In this document: piece after piece, positions 1 to 5,145 of the stretch | Numbering within the stretch: the first letter of the stretch is position 1 | Layout of the letters: each line of letters opens with the position of its first letter | DNA from: Bacillota bacterium | GTDB lineage: Bacteria; Bacillota; Clostridia; Peptostreptococcales; Anaerovoracaceae | NCBI GenBank assembly: GCA_022706625.1 | Contig: JAKJCD010000130.1 | Location: forward strand, 1 to 5,145 | Length of the DNA stretch: 5,145 nucleotides | Direction of reading: 5' to 3' | Position numbers and translations under genes: made by a program | The notes under the pieces: generated by a model | The model's input: only the letters and a program-made list of their open reading frames with translations | What the model was told of the DNA's origin: nothing | Database searches by the model: none

Positions 1-23
1 AATAATGAATTAAGGAGCAGCAA

Positions 24-1184
24 ATGTACAAGATCGCAATACTGAACAAAATATCTCAAAAAGGAATCTCCTGCTTTCCCGAAAACTACGAAATAACGGA
101 AGCCCTGGATGAAGCCAATGGAATTCTTGTTAGAAGCCAGGACATGAAATCCATGGACTTTTCTCATAATCTTTTTGCCATTGCAAGGGCCGGTGCCGGT
201 GTAAACAATATCCCGCTTGATATCTGTTCAAAAAAGGGCATCGTAGTATTCAATACTCCCGGCGCCAACGCCAATGCCGTCAAGGAGTTGGTCCTCACCG
301 GCCTTCTAATGTCCGCCAGAAACCTGACCAACGCCATAGCCTGGACCAAAACCCTGACCGCCACATCAGATATTCCAAAGACTGTGGAAAAAAATAAATC
401 CAAATTTGCCGGCCACGAAATCAAAGGGAAAACCTTAGGCGTGATCGGATTGGGCTCTGTCGGAGTCATGGTGGCTAACGGTGCGGAATGCCTCGGGATG
501 AAAGTTCTGGGCTATGACCCGTATATCTCCATAGCTTCCGCCCACGAACTCTCTTCAACTATACAGATCATAGAAGCCCTGGATGAATTGCTGCCTCTCT
601 GCGATTATGTGACCATCCATGTACCCTTCATGGAAAACACAAAGGAAATGATCAATAAACAGCGGCTCAAGCTTATGAAAAAAGATGTCTGCCTTCTCAA
701 TTTCTCCAGAGACCAGATAGTTAAAGAATACGACGTTGTCGAAGCCATCGACAGAGGCTTTATCCGCACCTATGTAACGGATTTCCCAAATGAAAACTAC
801 CTGGGAAGAGATCAGATCATCTGCATCCCTCATCTTGGAGCCTCCACTCATGAGTCGGAGGACAATTGTGCTATAATGGCAGCGGAGGAACTTATCGACT
901 TCCTGGAAAACGGCAACATCAAAAATTCGGTCAACTTCCCATCCTGCAGCCTTGGACTCTGTACTACAAATGCTCGTCTTGTGGTGCTGAATAAGAACAT
1001 CCCCTCCATGCTGGGAAGGATAACAGGGGTTTTAGCCGATATGAATATTAATATCAGCGATCTTATCAATCGCAGCAAGGGGGACTATGCGGTGACACTG
1101 GTGGATCTGGATTCCGAAGTGAACGAAGGACAGCTAAAAAAAGCCTTGAGCTTCGAAGGTATAATATCCGTCAGAGTCATTTAG
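24..1184 (+). CDS. serA: D-3-phosphoglycerate dehydrogenase with C-terminal ACT domain
   Basis: Cytosolic NAD-dependent enzyme that oxidises 3-phosphoglycerate to 3-phosphohydroxypyruvate, the first step of serine synthesis. The 386-residue product has the D-2-hydroxyacid dehydrogenase layout: a substrate-domain loop RAGAGVNNIP at 55-64, a Rossmann motif GLGSVG at 142-147 with the NAD-ribose Asp in YDP at 164-166, and the expected catalytic Arg229 (NFSRDQ), Glu257 (TDFPNE) and His270 (PHLGAST). An ACT domain covers about 318-386. By alignment from memory with E. coli SerA, two of its three serine-contacting positions are kept (Asn325 and Asn343), while the His position is Asn323, so serine feedback is plausible but unproven. 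The ATG is chosen because AAGGAG at 12-17 sits 6 nt upstream. A possible stop of an upstream gene (TAA, 11-13) overlaps this site, so serA may be a distal operon gene; serC is a frequent partner but is not visible here. A paralogous hydroxyacid dehydrogenase is less likely given the ACT domain. Confidence 0.93.
   Translation: MYKIAILNKISQKGISCFPENYEITEALDEANGILVRSQDMKSMDFSHNLFAIARAGAGVNNIPLDICSKKGIVVFNTPGANANAVKELVLTGLLMSARNLTNAIAWTKTLTATSDIPKTVEKNKSKFAGHEIKGKTLGVIGLGSVGVMVANGAECLGMKVLGYDPYISIASAHELSSTIQIIEALDELLPLCDYVTIHVPFMENTKEMINKQRLKLMKKDVCLLNFSRDQIVKEYDVVEAIDRGFIRTYVTDFPNENYLGRDQIICIPHLGASTHESEDNCAIMAAEELIDFLENGNIKNSVNFPSCSLGLCTTNARLVVLNKNIPSMLGRITGVLADMNINISDLINRSKGDYAVTLVDLDSEVNEGQLKKALSFEGIISVRVI
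1136..1157 (-). terminator. Weak candidate intrinsic terminator after yihY, inside serA
   Basis: On the minus strand, about 20 nt past the yihY stop codon, a short stem AAGC / GCTT with a 5-nt loop (an alternative pairing is CCTT / AAGG) is followed by a run of seven T (plus-strand A run 1136-1142). The location and T run suit a terminator, but the stem is only 4-5 bp. The same bases encode Leu-Lys-Lys near the end of serA, so chance is a real possibility. Confidence 0.22.
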
Positions 1185-2001
1185 TTTCCATGAGGGCGGC
1201 ATTGAAAACGATGCCGATAACAATAACGTAACCCAGGACATAGAACCAGATAAGCAGGCCCACTACGGAAGCCAGGCCTCCGTAGAACAGGTCATAGTTG
1301 GAGAAGCCCGAATTATACAAAGAATACGCCCACGTGACGATCAGCATCCCGGTAGAAGCTACAATGCTTCCCGGGATGATTTTTTTAACGGGCAGTTTCT
1401 CGCTTGGCAGAATAAAATTAATGAAAGTAATGCCGAAGAAATAAAAGGCGATGCCCGCAGGCCAGCGCAGGATATACCACAGTTCGTTGAAGCGAAACGA
1501 AAGGGGCATAATCTTTTCTGCATAAAGACCGGCAACATCTGCTATTTGTTTCCCATAAACCAGGATGGTCAGGCTGAAAGCGAGCAGGATAATCGTTGCC
1601 ACCACCGTGACCATTGCCCTGAGCCGCTCTCTGATAAAACCCCTTCCGGAATTCAGACCGGTGTAAGTGTAATTTGCGATGCGGATCATTGAAAATTGTG
1701 CCTTGGAAGCGGACCATAGGGCAAATAAGAGAAACAGTGCGCTTATAGTCCCGGAAGGCGTGTAGCTGATATATTCTTTCAGCGACCCTGCGACCTCTGC
1801 GGAAACATACTGCATTAGCAGCCCTTCCAGAACATCCAGGGAAAGAGAAAAGACGCCCAGAAGCTCTCCGACAATAATAAAAAGCGGAACCATGGACAAG
1901 AGAAAAAAGAAGGCCAGCTCAGCGGCCACCCCTTGGTAATAAGGTTTTTGCATCCTTATATAAACATTGGTTATAACCTCTCCGGCACGTTTCACATCCA
2001 T
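1177..2001 (-). CDS. YihY/BrkB family inner-membrane protein
   Basis: A 274-residue integral membrane protein of the YihY/virulence factor BrkB family (formerly linked by name to RNase BN). Its molecular role is not settled. A short basic amphipathic N-terminus (1-20) is followed by QGVAAELAFFFLLSMVPL, the family's hallmark first segment. I count six hydrophobic segments at about 27-51, 85-103, 129-150, 178-198, 210-230 and 240-268. The family core NSGFSNYDLFYGGLASVVGLLIWFYVLGYVIVIG lies at about 230-263. Length is normal, so the gene looks intact. The ATG at 2001 is the only standard start after the in-frame TAG at about 2041-2043, but it lacks a well-spaced Shine-Dalgarno. It is the last gene of the leftward cluster, 78 nt after rdgB, and its TGA overlaps the convergent serA stop region by 8 bp. 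Substrate or function cannot be told from sequence. Confidence 0.9.
   Translation of the reverse strand: MDVKRAGEVITNVYIRMQKPYYQGVAAELAFFFLLSMVPLFIIVGELLGVFSLSLDVLEGLLMQYVSAEVAGSLKEYISYTPSGTISALFLLFALWSASKAQFSMIRIANYTYTGLNSGRGFIRERLRAMVTVVATIILLAFSLTILVYGKQIADVAGLYAEKIMPLSFRFNELWYILRWPAGIAFYFFGITFINFILPSEKLPVKKIIPGSIVASTGMLIVTWAYSLYNSGFSNYDLFYGGLASVVGLLIWFYVLGYVIVIGIVFNAALMETK
1345..1386 (+). terminator. Probable intrinsic terminator for serA, antisense within yihY
   Basis: The left arm CATCCCGG (1345-1352) pairs with CCGGGATG (1371-1378). After a TA bulge, GAAGC (1355-1359) pairs with GCTTC (1366-1370) around a 6-nt loop, giving 13 bp in total. The stem is followed by AT and six more T, so seven consecutive T at 1380-1386. 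This is the canonical rho-independent form on the plus strand, about 160 nt past the serA stop, and no other terminator candidate was noticed nearer to serA. It is also yihY coding sequence (the T run encodes Lys-Lys of KKIIPGS), so coincidence cannot be excluded. Confidence 0.55.
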
Positions 2002-2024
2002 TAAAACCTGATCCTGATTCCTTG

Positions 2025-2031
2025 CCTCCTT
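2025..2031 (-). promoter_or_regulatory. Displaced Shine-Dalgarno-like AAGGAGG upstream of yihY
   Basis: A perfect AAGGAGG on the minus strand ends 23 nt before the yihY ATG at 2001, too far for normal initiation. No ATG, GTG or TTG follows at 5-10 nt in the yihY frame. The only match near the ATG is a poor AGG 5 nt away. Either the site acts through a folded leader or as a ribosome standby site, or initiation is weak. Confidence 0.35.
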
Positions 2032-2065
2032 AATGGCGAACTAACCTTTCCGCCGGCAAACTGCA

Positions 2066-2086
2066 GGGATAGATCTCACCTATCCC
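2066..2086 (-). repeat. Small inverted repeat spanning the rdgB stop codon
   Basis: GGGATAG (2066-2072) and CTATCCC (2080-2086) form a 7-bp stem with a 7-nt loop in the rdgB-yihY gap, with the right arm covering the rdgB stop (2080-2082). No T run follows on the minus strand, so it is not a standard terminator. It could stabilise or separate the rdgB and yihY messages, or be chance. Confidence 0.3.
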
Positions 2087-2673
2087 CGTTCTGTAAGCTG
2101 CTCCTGCAAAGCCTTTAAGGCCATAGCCCTGTGACTGATACTGTTTTTTACCTCTTTAGGCAGCTGTCCGAAGCTTTTATCATATCCGTCGGGAGCAAAA
2201 AGTGGATCGTAGCCGAATCCGTTTTCCCCTGCCGTACTGTATAGTATATGCCCGCGACACTCTCCTCTTGCAACGATCACATCATCGGGAGAAAAAATTA
2301 GGGTTATCACCGATACGAACTTACCCGTCCTTTTTTCCATTGGAACACCGGAAAGAAGCTGCAGCAGCTTCTCATTATTATTGTCATCATTTCCTTCCGC
2401 TCCGGCAAACCGGGCGGAATGCACTCCGGGAGCCCCATCGAGGGCATCTGCCATTATCCCCGAATCATCAGCGATGGTGGGGAGGCCGCAGACTTTATGG
2501 ATCTCCATGGCCTTTTTCAACGAATTTTCCTCAAAAGTGGTCCCGTCCTCTACGATTTCAAAATGCGGTATCCCCGCTTCGTCTCTCGGCAGGATTTTAA
2601 ACCCGAAAGGTTCGGTAATTGCCCGGATCTCCTTTATCTTGTTTCTATTCTGTGTGGCAGCTACAATTATCAT
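2080..2673 (-). CDS. rdgB: XTP/dITP diphosphatase (RdgB/HAM1 family)
   Basis: Cytosolic house-cleaning pyrophosphatase that hydrolyses non-canonical purine nucleotides (XTP, ITP, dITP) to monophosphates, keeping them out of DNA and RNA. The 197-residue product is full length and carries the family signatures in order: T7-x-N9-x-x-K12 (nucleotide-binding loop), TFEENSLKKA at 46-55, ADDSGI at 68-73 (catalytic Asp and metal site), GAPGVHSARFAG at 80-91, GENGFGYDPLF at 149-159 and SHRAMAL at 180-186 (base recognition). The ATG at 2673 is supported by GAAGGG about 9 nt upstream and by the conserved start MIIVAATQN. It lies 61 nt downstream of the CBS-ACT gene in the same direction. I see no convincing promoter in that gap, so read-through from the liv operon is likely. 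Confidence 0.95.
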   Translation of the reverse strand: MIIVAATQNRNKIKEIRAITEPFGFKILPRDEAGIPHFEIVEDGTTFEENSLKKAMEIHKVCGLPTIADDSGIMADALDGAPGVHSARFAGAEGNDDNNNEKLLQLLSGVPMEKRTGKFVSVITLIFSPDDVIVARGECRGHILYSTAGENGFGYDPLFAPDGYDKSFGQLPKEVKNSISHRAMALKALQEQLTERG

Positions 2674-2734
2674 TCTTTCTGACCCTTCTTTTGTAGAGAT
2701 TGCAAATGCATCAAGACTTCTGAAGAGACAGCTT

Positions 2735-3379
2735 TTATTCCTGACAATGCATCACATCGATGACTTCGAATCCGTTGTCTTTGAGCTTCTTCTCGATATC
2801 TTCCGTGTTGATTACATTTGTTCGAATAACCACATCAGTGCGTCCGCTGCCGCCCCTGTACACCACGATGTGCGTGATATTTGCATTATGGGAGCTGAAG
2901 ATCTCTCCGATGGTAGCCAATGCCCCCGGCACGTCGGCTGCATCCACGGCTATTCTGCTGCCCGGGTGTCGAAAACCCAAAAGCTCGATAAAGGCATCAA
3001 AAATATCGCTCTCCGTGATGATGCCCACAAGCTTGCCGTTCTCCACCACCGCGAGAGTCCCGACTCTATTATCTCTCATCAGCAGAGCTGCCTCTTCAAG
3101 AAGGTCGTCTGGCCCCACGCTTATTACTTCCTTGCTCATAGCATCGCTGACCTTGGTCTTTGACAGCAGGTAATTCAGCTCATAAATGCTAAGGGTGGTG
3201 GCCTTAGTTGGGGAGACCTTCTGAATATCGGAATTTGTCAGCATTCCTACGACCTTTTTTCCCCTCACCACTGGAACTCTTTTTAAGTTTTTATCCCGCA
3301 TCAGCTCGATGACTTCATTTATCGGAGCATCTGCGTCAATCGTATAAGGATTGGCAGTCATTCTGCTTTTAACATACAT
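2735..3379 (-). CDS. CBS-domain pair plus ACT domain protein (AcuB-like)
   Basis: A 214-residue cytosolic protein with no transmembrane segment and no visible enzyme domain. Two CBS motifs form a Bateman module: CBS1 at about 1-58 (MTANPYTIDADAP ... VVGMLTNSDI) and CBS2 at about 76-132 (VSDAMSKEVISVGPDD ... LVGIITESDIF), joined by the linker IYELNYLLSKTK typical of AcuB-type proteins. An ACT domain follows at about 142-210 (RIAVDAADVPGALATIGEIFSSHNANI). CBS pairs usually bind adenylates or AdoMet and ACT domains usually bind amino acids, so a ligand-sensing role is expected; the partner is unknown. The ATG at 3379 has a perfect AAGGAGG (3387-3393) at 7 nt. The gene starts 14 nt past livF, strongly suggesting co-transcription and perhaps control linked to amino acid uptake (inference). 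The Bacillus AcuB name refers to acetoin use, for which there is no evidence here. Confidence 0.88.
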   Translation of the reverse strand: MYVKSRMTANPYTIDADAPINEVIELMRDKNLKRVPVVRGKKVVGMLTNSDIQKVSPTKATTLSIYELNYLLSKTKVSDAMSKEVISVGPDDLLEEAALLMRDNRVGTLAVVENGKLVGIITESDIFDAFIELLGFRHPGSRIAVDAADVPGALATIGEIFSSHNANITHIVVYRGGSGRTDVVIRTNVINTEDIEKKLKDNGFEVIDVMHCQE

Positions 3380-3393
3380 CGATATTCCTCCTT

Positions 3394-4101
3394 TTATTCT
3401 CCCCCGAGATAGGCCTTCTTTATGCTGTCGCTCTTTGCCAGCTCCTCGCCGGTGCCGGTTATCACGATAGAGCCGGTCTCGAGGACATAAGCCCTGTGTG
3501 CGATAGAAAGGGCCATGCTGGCGTTTTGTTCCACCAGCAAAACAGTAGTGCCTTCGCTGTTTATGCTTTTAATGATTTCAAAAATCTCCCTTACAAGAAG
3601 GGGAGCAAGCCCCATGGAAGGTTCGTCCATGAGCAGTATCCTGGGTTTTGACATCAAAGCCCTGCCCATAGCCAGCATCTGCTGTTCGCCCCCTGAAAGT
3701 GTGCCTGCCATCTGTTTCCTTCTATCGCCTAATATGGGAAACAGCTCATAAACATGTTCCATATCCTGTTTGATCGCCTGTTTATCTTTCCTTAGAAAGG
3801 CTCCCATCTCCAGGTTTTCCAGCACGCTCATCTCAGGAAATATCCTTCTGCCTTCCGGGACTTGGGAAATCCCCAGTTCGACTCTGCGCGGAGCTGGGAT
3901 ATTTGTAATAGCCTTTCCTTCCAGTAATATTTCACCGTCGGTGGCTTTTATCAGCCCGGATATGGTTCTCAGTGTTGTGGTTTTACCGGCGCCGTTGGCG
4001 CCTATCAAGGTGACTATCTCACCCTCTTCCACCTTCAGAGTAATATTCTTAAGTGCATGAATCACTCCGTAGTGGACATTCAGATTTCTGACCTCAAGCA
4101 T
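3394..4101 (-). CDS. livF: Branched-chain amino acid ABC transporter ATPase LivF
   Basis: One of the two cytoplasmic ATPases that power LivHM-type import of leucine, isoleucine, valine or related amino acids. The 235-residue product has Walker A GANGAGKTT at 34-42, the Q-loop Gln80 in ISQVPEGRRIFP, ABC signature LSGGE at 145-149, Walker B ILLMDE at 155-160 and the D-loop region SMGLAP. The usual H-loop His is replaced by Gln182 in LLVEQN, which is normal for LivF and separates it from LivG. I set the start at the ATG at 4101 (MLEVRNLNVHYG): it has AGGAG 7 nt upstream and gives the usual family length. A GTG at 4149 would add 16 residues that lie entirely inside livG. The start overlaps the livG stop by 8 nt, so translational coupling is likely. 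Confidence 0.94.
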   Translation of the reverse strand: MLEVRNLNVHYGVIHALKNITLKVEEGEIVTLIGANGAGKTTTLRTISGLIKATDGEILLEGKAITNIPAPRRVELGISQVPEGRRIFPEMSVLENLEMGAFLRKDKQAIKQDMEHVYELFPILGDRRKQMAGTLSGGEQQMLAMGRALMSKPRILLMDEPSMGLAPLLVREIFEIIKSINSEGTTVLLVEQNASMALSIAHRAYVLETGSIVITGTGEELAKSDSIKKAYLGGE

Positions 4102-4894
4102 TGCTGTTCTCCTCTCCCAAATAAGCCTCGATGACCCGCTTGTTGACACGGATCTCCTCCGGCTTTCCCGATGCGATCAGCATGCCGTAATCCAATACGT
4201 AAATCCGTTCACATATCTTCATAACCAGTGACATATCATGCTCAATGAGCAAAATAGTCAAATCGAATTCCTTTCTTATCCACTTGATAAGCTCCGTCAG
4301 CGCCGCCGTCTCTTTAGGATTCATCCCGGCTGCCGGCTCGTCTAACAGGAGCAGCGAAGGCCTTGTGGCCAGAGCTCTCGCAATCTCAAGATGCCTCTGT
4401 TCGCCGTAAGGAAGGTTTTTCGCCAGTTCTTTTTTCTTCCCCTTCAGATGAAAGATATCCAGCAGTTTTTCCGCCTCCTCCATCATCCGCTCCTCCTCAT
4501 GATAGAACCTGTTTGCCCGGAAGAAGGATGAAAACATTCCATAGTGAATGTTTTGGTGCATGGCAATCCTCACATTGTCCAGGACTGTCAGATCCTTGAA
4601 CAGCCGGATGTTCTGGAAGGTCCTTGCAAGTCCCTGCTTCGTCACGTTATATGGCTTCATCCCGCCCAATTCTATAGTGTCGATATCGCTTCCGGCTTGT
4701 CCCTTTTCAAAAATGATATGCCCCGAAGTCGGCACATAAACCCCGGTCAAAAGGTTGAATACCGTGGTTTTACCGGCGCCGTTAGGTCCGATCAGACCCA
4801 CCAGCTCTCCCTTTTCTATTTCCATGTTCAAATTGGAGACGGCCGTCAGTCCGCCGAAGGATCTTGTCAGTTTTTCTATTTTCAGCAATGGCAT
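4094..4894 (-). CDS. livG: Branched-chain amino acid ABC transporter ATPase LivG
   Basis: Second cytoplasmic ATPase of the LivHMGF importer, expected to pair with LivF under the LivH/LivM permease. The 266-residue product shows Walker A GPNGAGKTT at 36-44, Q-loop Gln94 in ARTFQNIRLF, ABC signature LPYGEQ at 161-166, Walker B LLLLDE at 181-186 and H-loop His219 in LIEHDMSLV. The 60-80 and 112-135 insertions and the C-terminal segment ending VIEAYLG are typical of LivG. The start is the ATG at 4894 (MPLLKIEKLTRSFGG), with AAGGAGG at 4903-4909 spaced 8 nt. A GTG at 4912 in the same frame would precede that site and is unlikely. It begins 14 nt after the livM stop and overlaps livF by 8 nt. True substrate specificity cannot be read from the ATPase. 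Confidence 0.95.
   Translation of the reverse strand: MPLLKIEKLTRSFGGLTAVSNLNMEIEKGELVGLIGPNGAGKTTVFNLLTGVYVPTSGHIIFEKGQAGSDIDTIELGGMKPYNVTKQGLARTFQNIRLFKDLTVLDNVRIAMHQNIHYGMFSSFFRANRFYHEEERMMEEAEKLLDIFHLKGKKKELAKNLPYGEQRHLEIARALATRPSLLLLDEPAAGMNPKETAALTELIKWIRKEFDLTILLIEHDMSLVMKICERIYVLDYGMLIASGKPEEIRVNKRVIEAYLGEENSNA
4109..4113 (-). promoter_or_regulatory. Ribosome binding site fixing the livF start
   Basis: AGGAG on the minus strand lies 7 nt before the ATG at 4101 and inside the 3' end of livG. It decides between that ATG and a longer GTG start at 4149. The ATGCTTGA overlap of livF start and livG stop directly follows. Confidence 0.8.
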
Positions 4895-4902
4895 TTGCGC
4901 CC

Positions 4903-4909
4903 CCTCCTT
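4903..4909 (-). promoter_or_regulatory. Ribosome binding site fixing the livG start
   Basis: Perfect AAGGAGG on the minus strand, 8 nt before the ATG at 4894, overlapping the last base of the livM stop codon (4909-4911). It decides against the upstream GTG at 4912. Confidence 0.8.
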
Positions 4910-5058
4910 CACTGTATTCTCTTATCTTTTTTCCCGAAAGTGAATGTAAACATATCGGTGATCTCTTTCGTCCCCATTATACCCTTGGGACGGAATATCA
5001 TTATGATTACCAGCAGAGCTGCATAAAGGATCATGCGGATCTCGGTAAAGGACTGCAT
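4909..5058 (-). CDS. livM: LivM permease, C-terminal fragment (5' part missing)
   Basis: About 49 C-terminal residues of the branched-chain amino acid ABC permease LivM. The segment ..TEIRMILYAALLVIIMIFRPKG followed by IMGTKEI matches the family's last transmembrane helix and its conserved RP-x-G boundary; a charged cytoplasmic tail ending KKDKRIQ follows. The TGA at 4909-4911 sits 14 nt before livG, the standard livM-livG arrangement. Upstream the frame runs only to about 5058 before entering an inverted copy of livM's own sequence, where an in-frame TAA occurs (5065-5067). The rest of the gene (roughly 250 or more residues expected) is absent. I take this as truncation at a sequence artefact rather than a true pseudogene. 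The ATG at 5056-5058 is an internal Met, not the start. Confidence 0.8.
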   Translation of the reverse strand: MQSFTEIRMILYAALLVIIMIFRPKGIMGTKEITDMFTFTFGKKDKRIQ

Positions 5059-5100
5059 GATCCTTTATGCAGCTCTGCTGGTAATCATAATGATATTCCG
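4991..5100. repeat. Perfect 46-bp inverted repeat of livM sequence, 18-nt spacer
   Basis: The left arm 4991-5036 (livM coding on the minus strand) and the right arm 5055-5100 are exact reverse complements around the spacer 5037-5054. Beyond the arms, 4982-4989 also pairs with 5102-5109 after one mismatch (4990 against 5101), extending the relation to about 55 bp. The right arm read on the plus strand encodes the same livM peptide. Likely a foldback or assembly artefact. Confidence 0.9.
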
Positions 5101-5107
5101 GCCCAAG

Positions 5108-5145
5108 GGAATATCATTATGATTACCAGCAGAGCTGCATAAAGG
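5108..5145. repeat. Third copy of the livM segment at the window edge
   Basis: 5108-5145 is identical over 38 bp to 4992-5029 in the same orientation, and is the reverse complement of 5062-5099 with only an 8-nt spacer (5100-5107). The copy runs off the window end. The stretch 5059-5145 therefore holds no independent gene, only the inverted and third direct copies. Confidence 0.9.

Noticed and set aside
1197..1216. CGGCAT / ATGCCG hairpin just after the serA stop
   Set aside because: Only 6 bp with an 8-nt loop and no T run on either strand; a poor terminator compared with 1345-1386.
2381..3163. Long open plus-strand frame of 260 codons opposite rdgB and the CBS-ACT gene
   Set aside because: It shows no recognisable family, has no ribosome binding site and crosses two well-supported genes on the other strand; a shadow frame.
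3988..4002. GGCGCC-GTT-GGCGCC palindromic element in livF
   Set aside because: It lies in Walker A glycine and alanine codons and has no T run or regulatory position; a coding by-product.
4102..4149. Longer livF start at GTG 4149
   Set aside because: The extra 16 residues are out-of-frame livG sequence without LivF similarity, and the ATG at 4101 has its own ribosome binding site.
3977..4783. Identical 20-bp stretch in livF (3977-3996) and livG (4764-4783)
   Set aside because: It encodes the Walker A region NGAGKTT in both paralogous ATPases; conserved residues with the same codon choice explain it, with no need for recombination or a repeat element.
4895..4912. Longer livG start at GTG 4912
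   Set aside because: It would put the perfect AAGGAGG inside the coding region and add six residues not expected in LivG; the ATG at 4894 has correct spacing.
4544..5142. Plus-strand frames opposite livG and livM that end in the same short peptide NIIMITSRAA
   Set aside because: The shared ending comes only from the repeated livM segment read on the non-coding strand; not a protein family or repeat-encoded peptide.
1..5145. A novel defence, mobile or RNA-based system in the window
   Set aside because: Every full-length gene belongs to a known housekeeping or transport family, the gaps are under 80 nt, and the only unusual DNA is the edge foldback, which looks technical.

Overview
The window reads as a piece of a low-to-mid GC anaerobic Firmicutes (class Clostridia) chromosome. 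This is inferred from strong AAGGAGG-type ribosome binding sites, tight gene packing, and protein features such as the AcuB-like CBS-ACT protein and the serA form with a TDFPNE active-site segment. Family-level placement is a guess. All genes are ordinary metabolic or transport genes. I found no mobile element, CRISPR array, tRNA, rRNA or defence system.

Layout: positions 24-1184 (+) carry serA, a D-3-phosphoglycerate dehydrogenase with a C-terminal ACT domain. Everything to its right is on the minus strand. In transcription order, from the right edge leftward, this is: the C-terminal end of livM (permease), livG (ATPase), livF (ATPase), a CBS-pair plus ACT protein, rdgB (XTP/dITP diphosphatase) and a YihY/BrkB family membrane protein. 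The liv genes are packed tightly: livM-livG gap 14 nt, livG-livF overlap 8 nt, livF-CBS gap 14 nt. This suggests one transcript for branched-chain (or other hydrophobic) amino acid import together with a putative ligand-sensing CBS-ACT protein. The rdgB and yihY genes follow after gaps of 61 and 78 nt and may be read through from the same operon.

serA and yihY converge and overlap by 8 bp at their stop codons. The best intrinsic terminator in the window (1345-1386, + strand) lies inside yihY, about 160 nt past the serA stop. The serA mRNA would then carry a tail of about 200 nt antisense to the end of the yihY message.

The right edge (about 4991-5145) is anomalous. A 38-46 bp piece of livM occurs three times, as direct, inverted and direct copies. 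This closes the livM frame with an in-frame stop. The most economical reading is a foldback or assembly artefact at a contig end rather than biology. The inverted copy does show one or two differences that are synonymous in the livM frame, which hints that a second strain variant may be mixed in.
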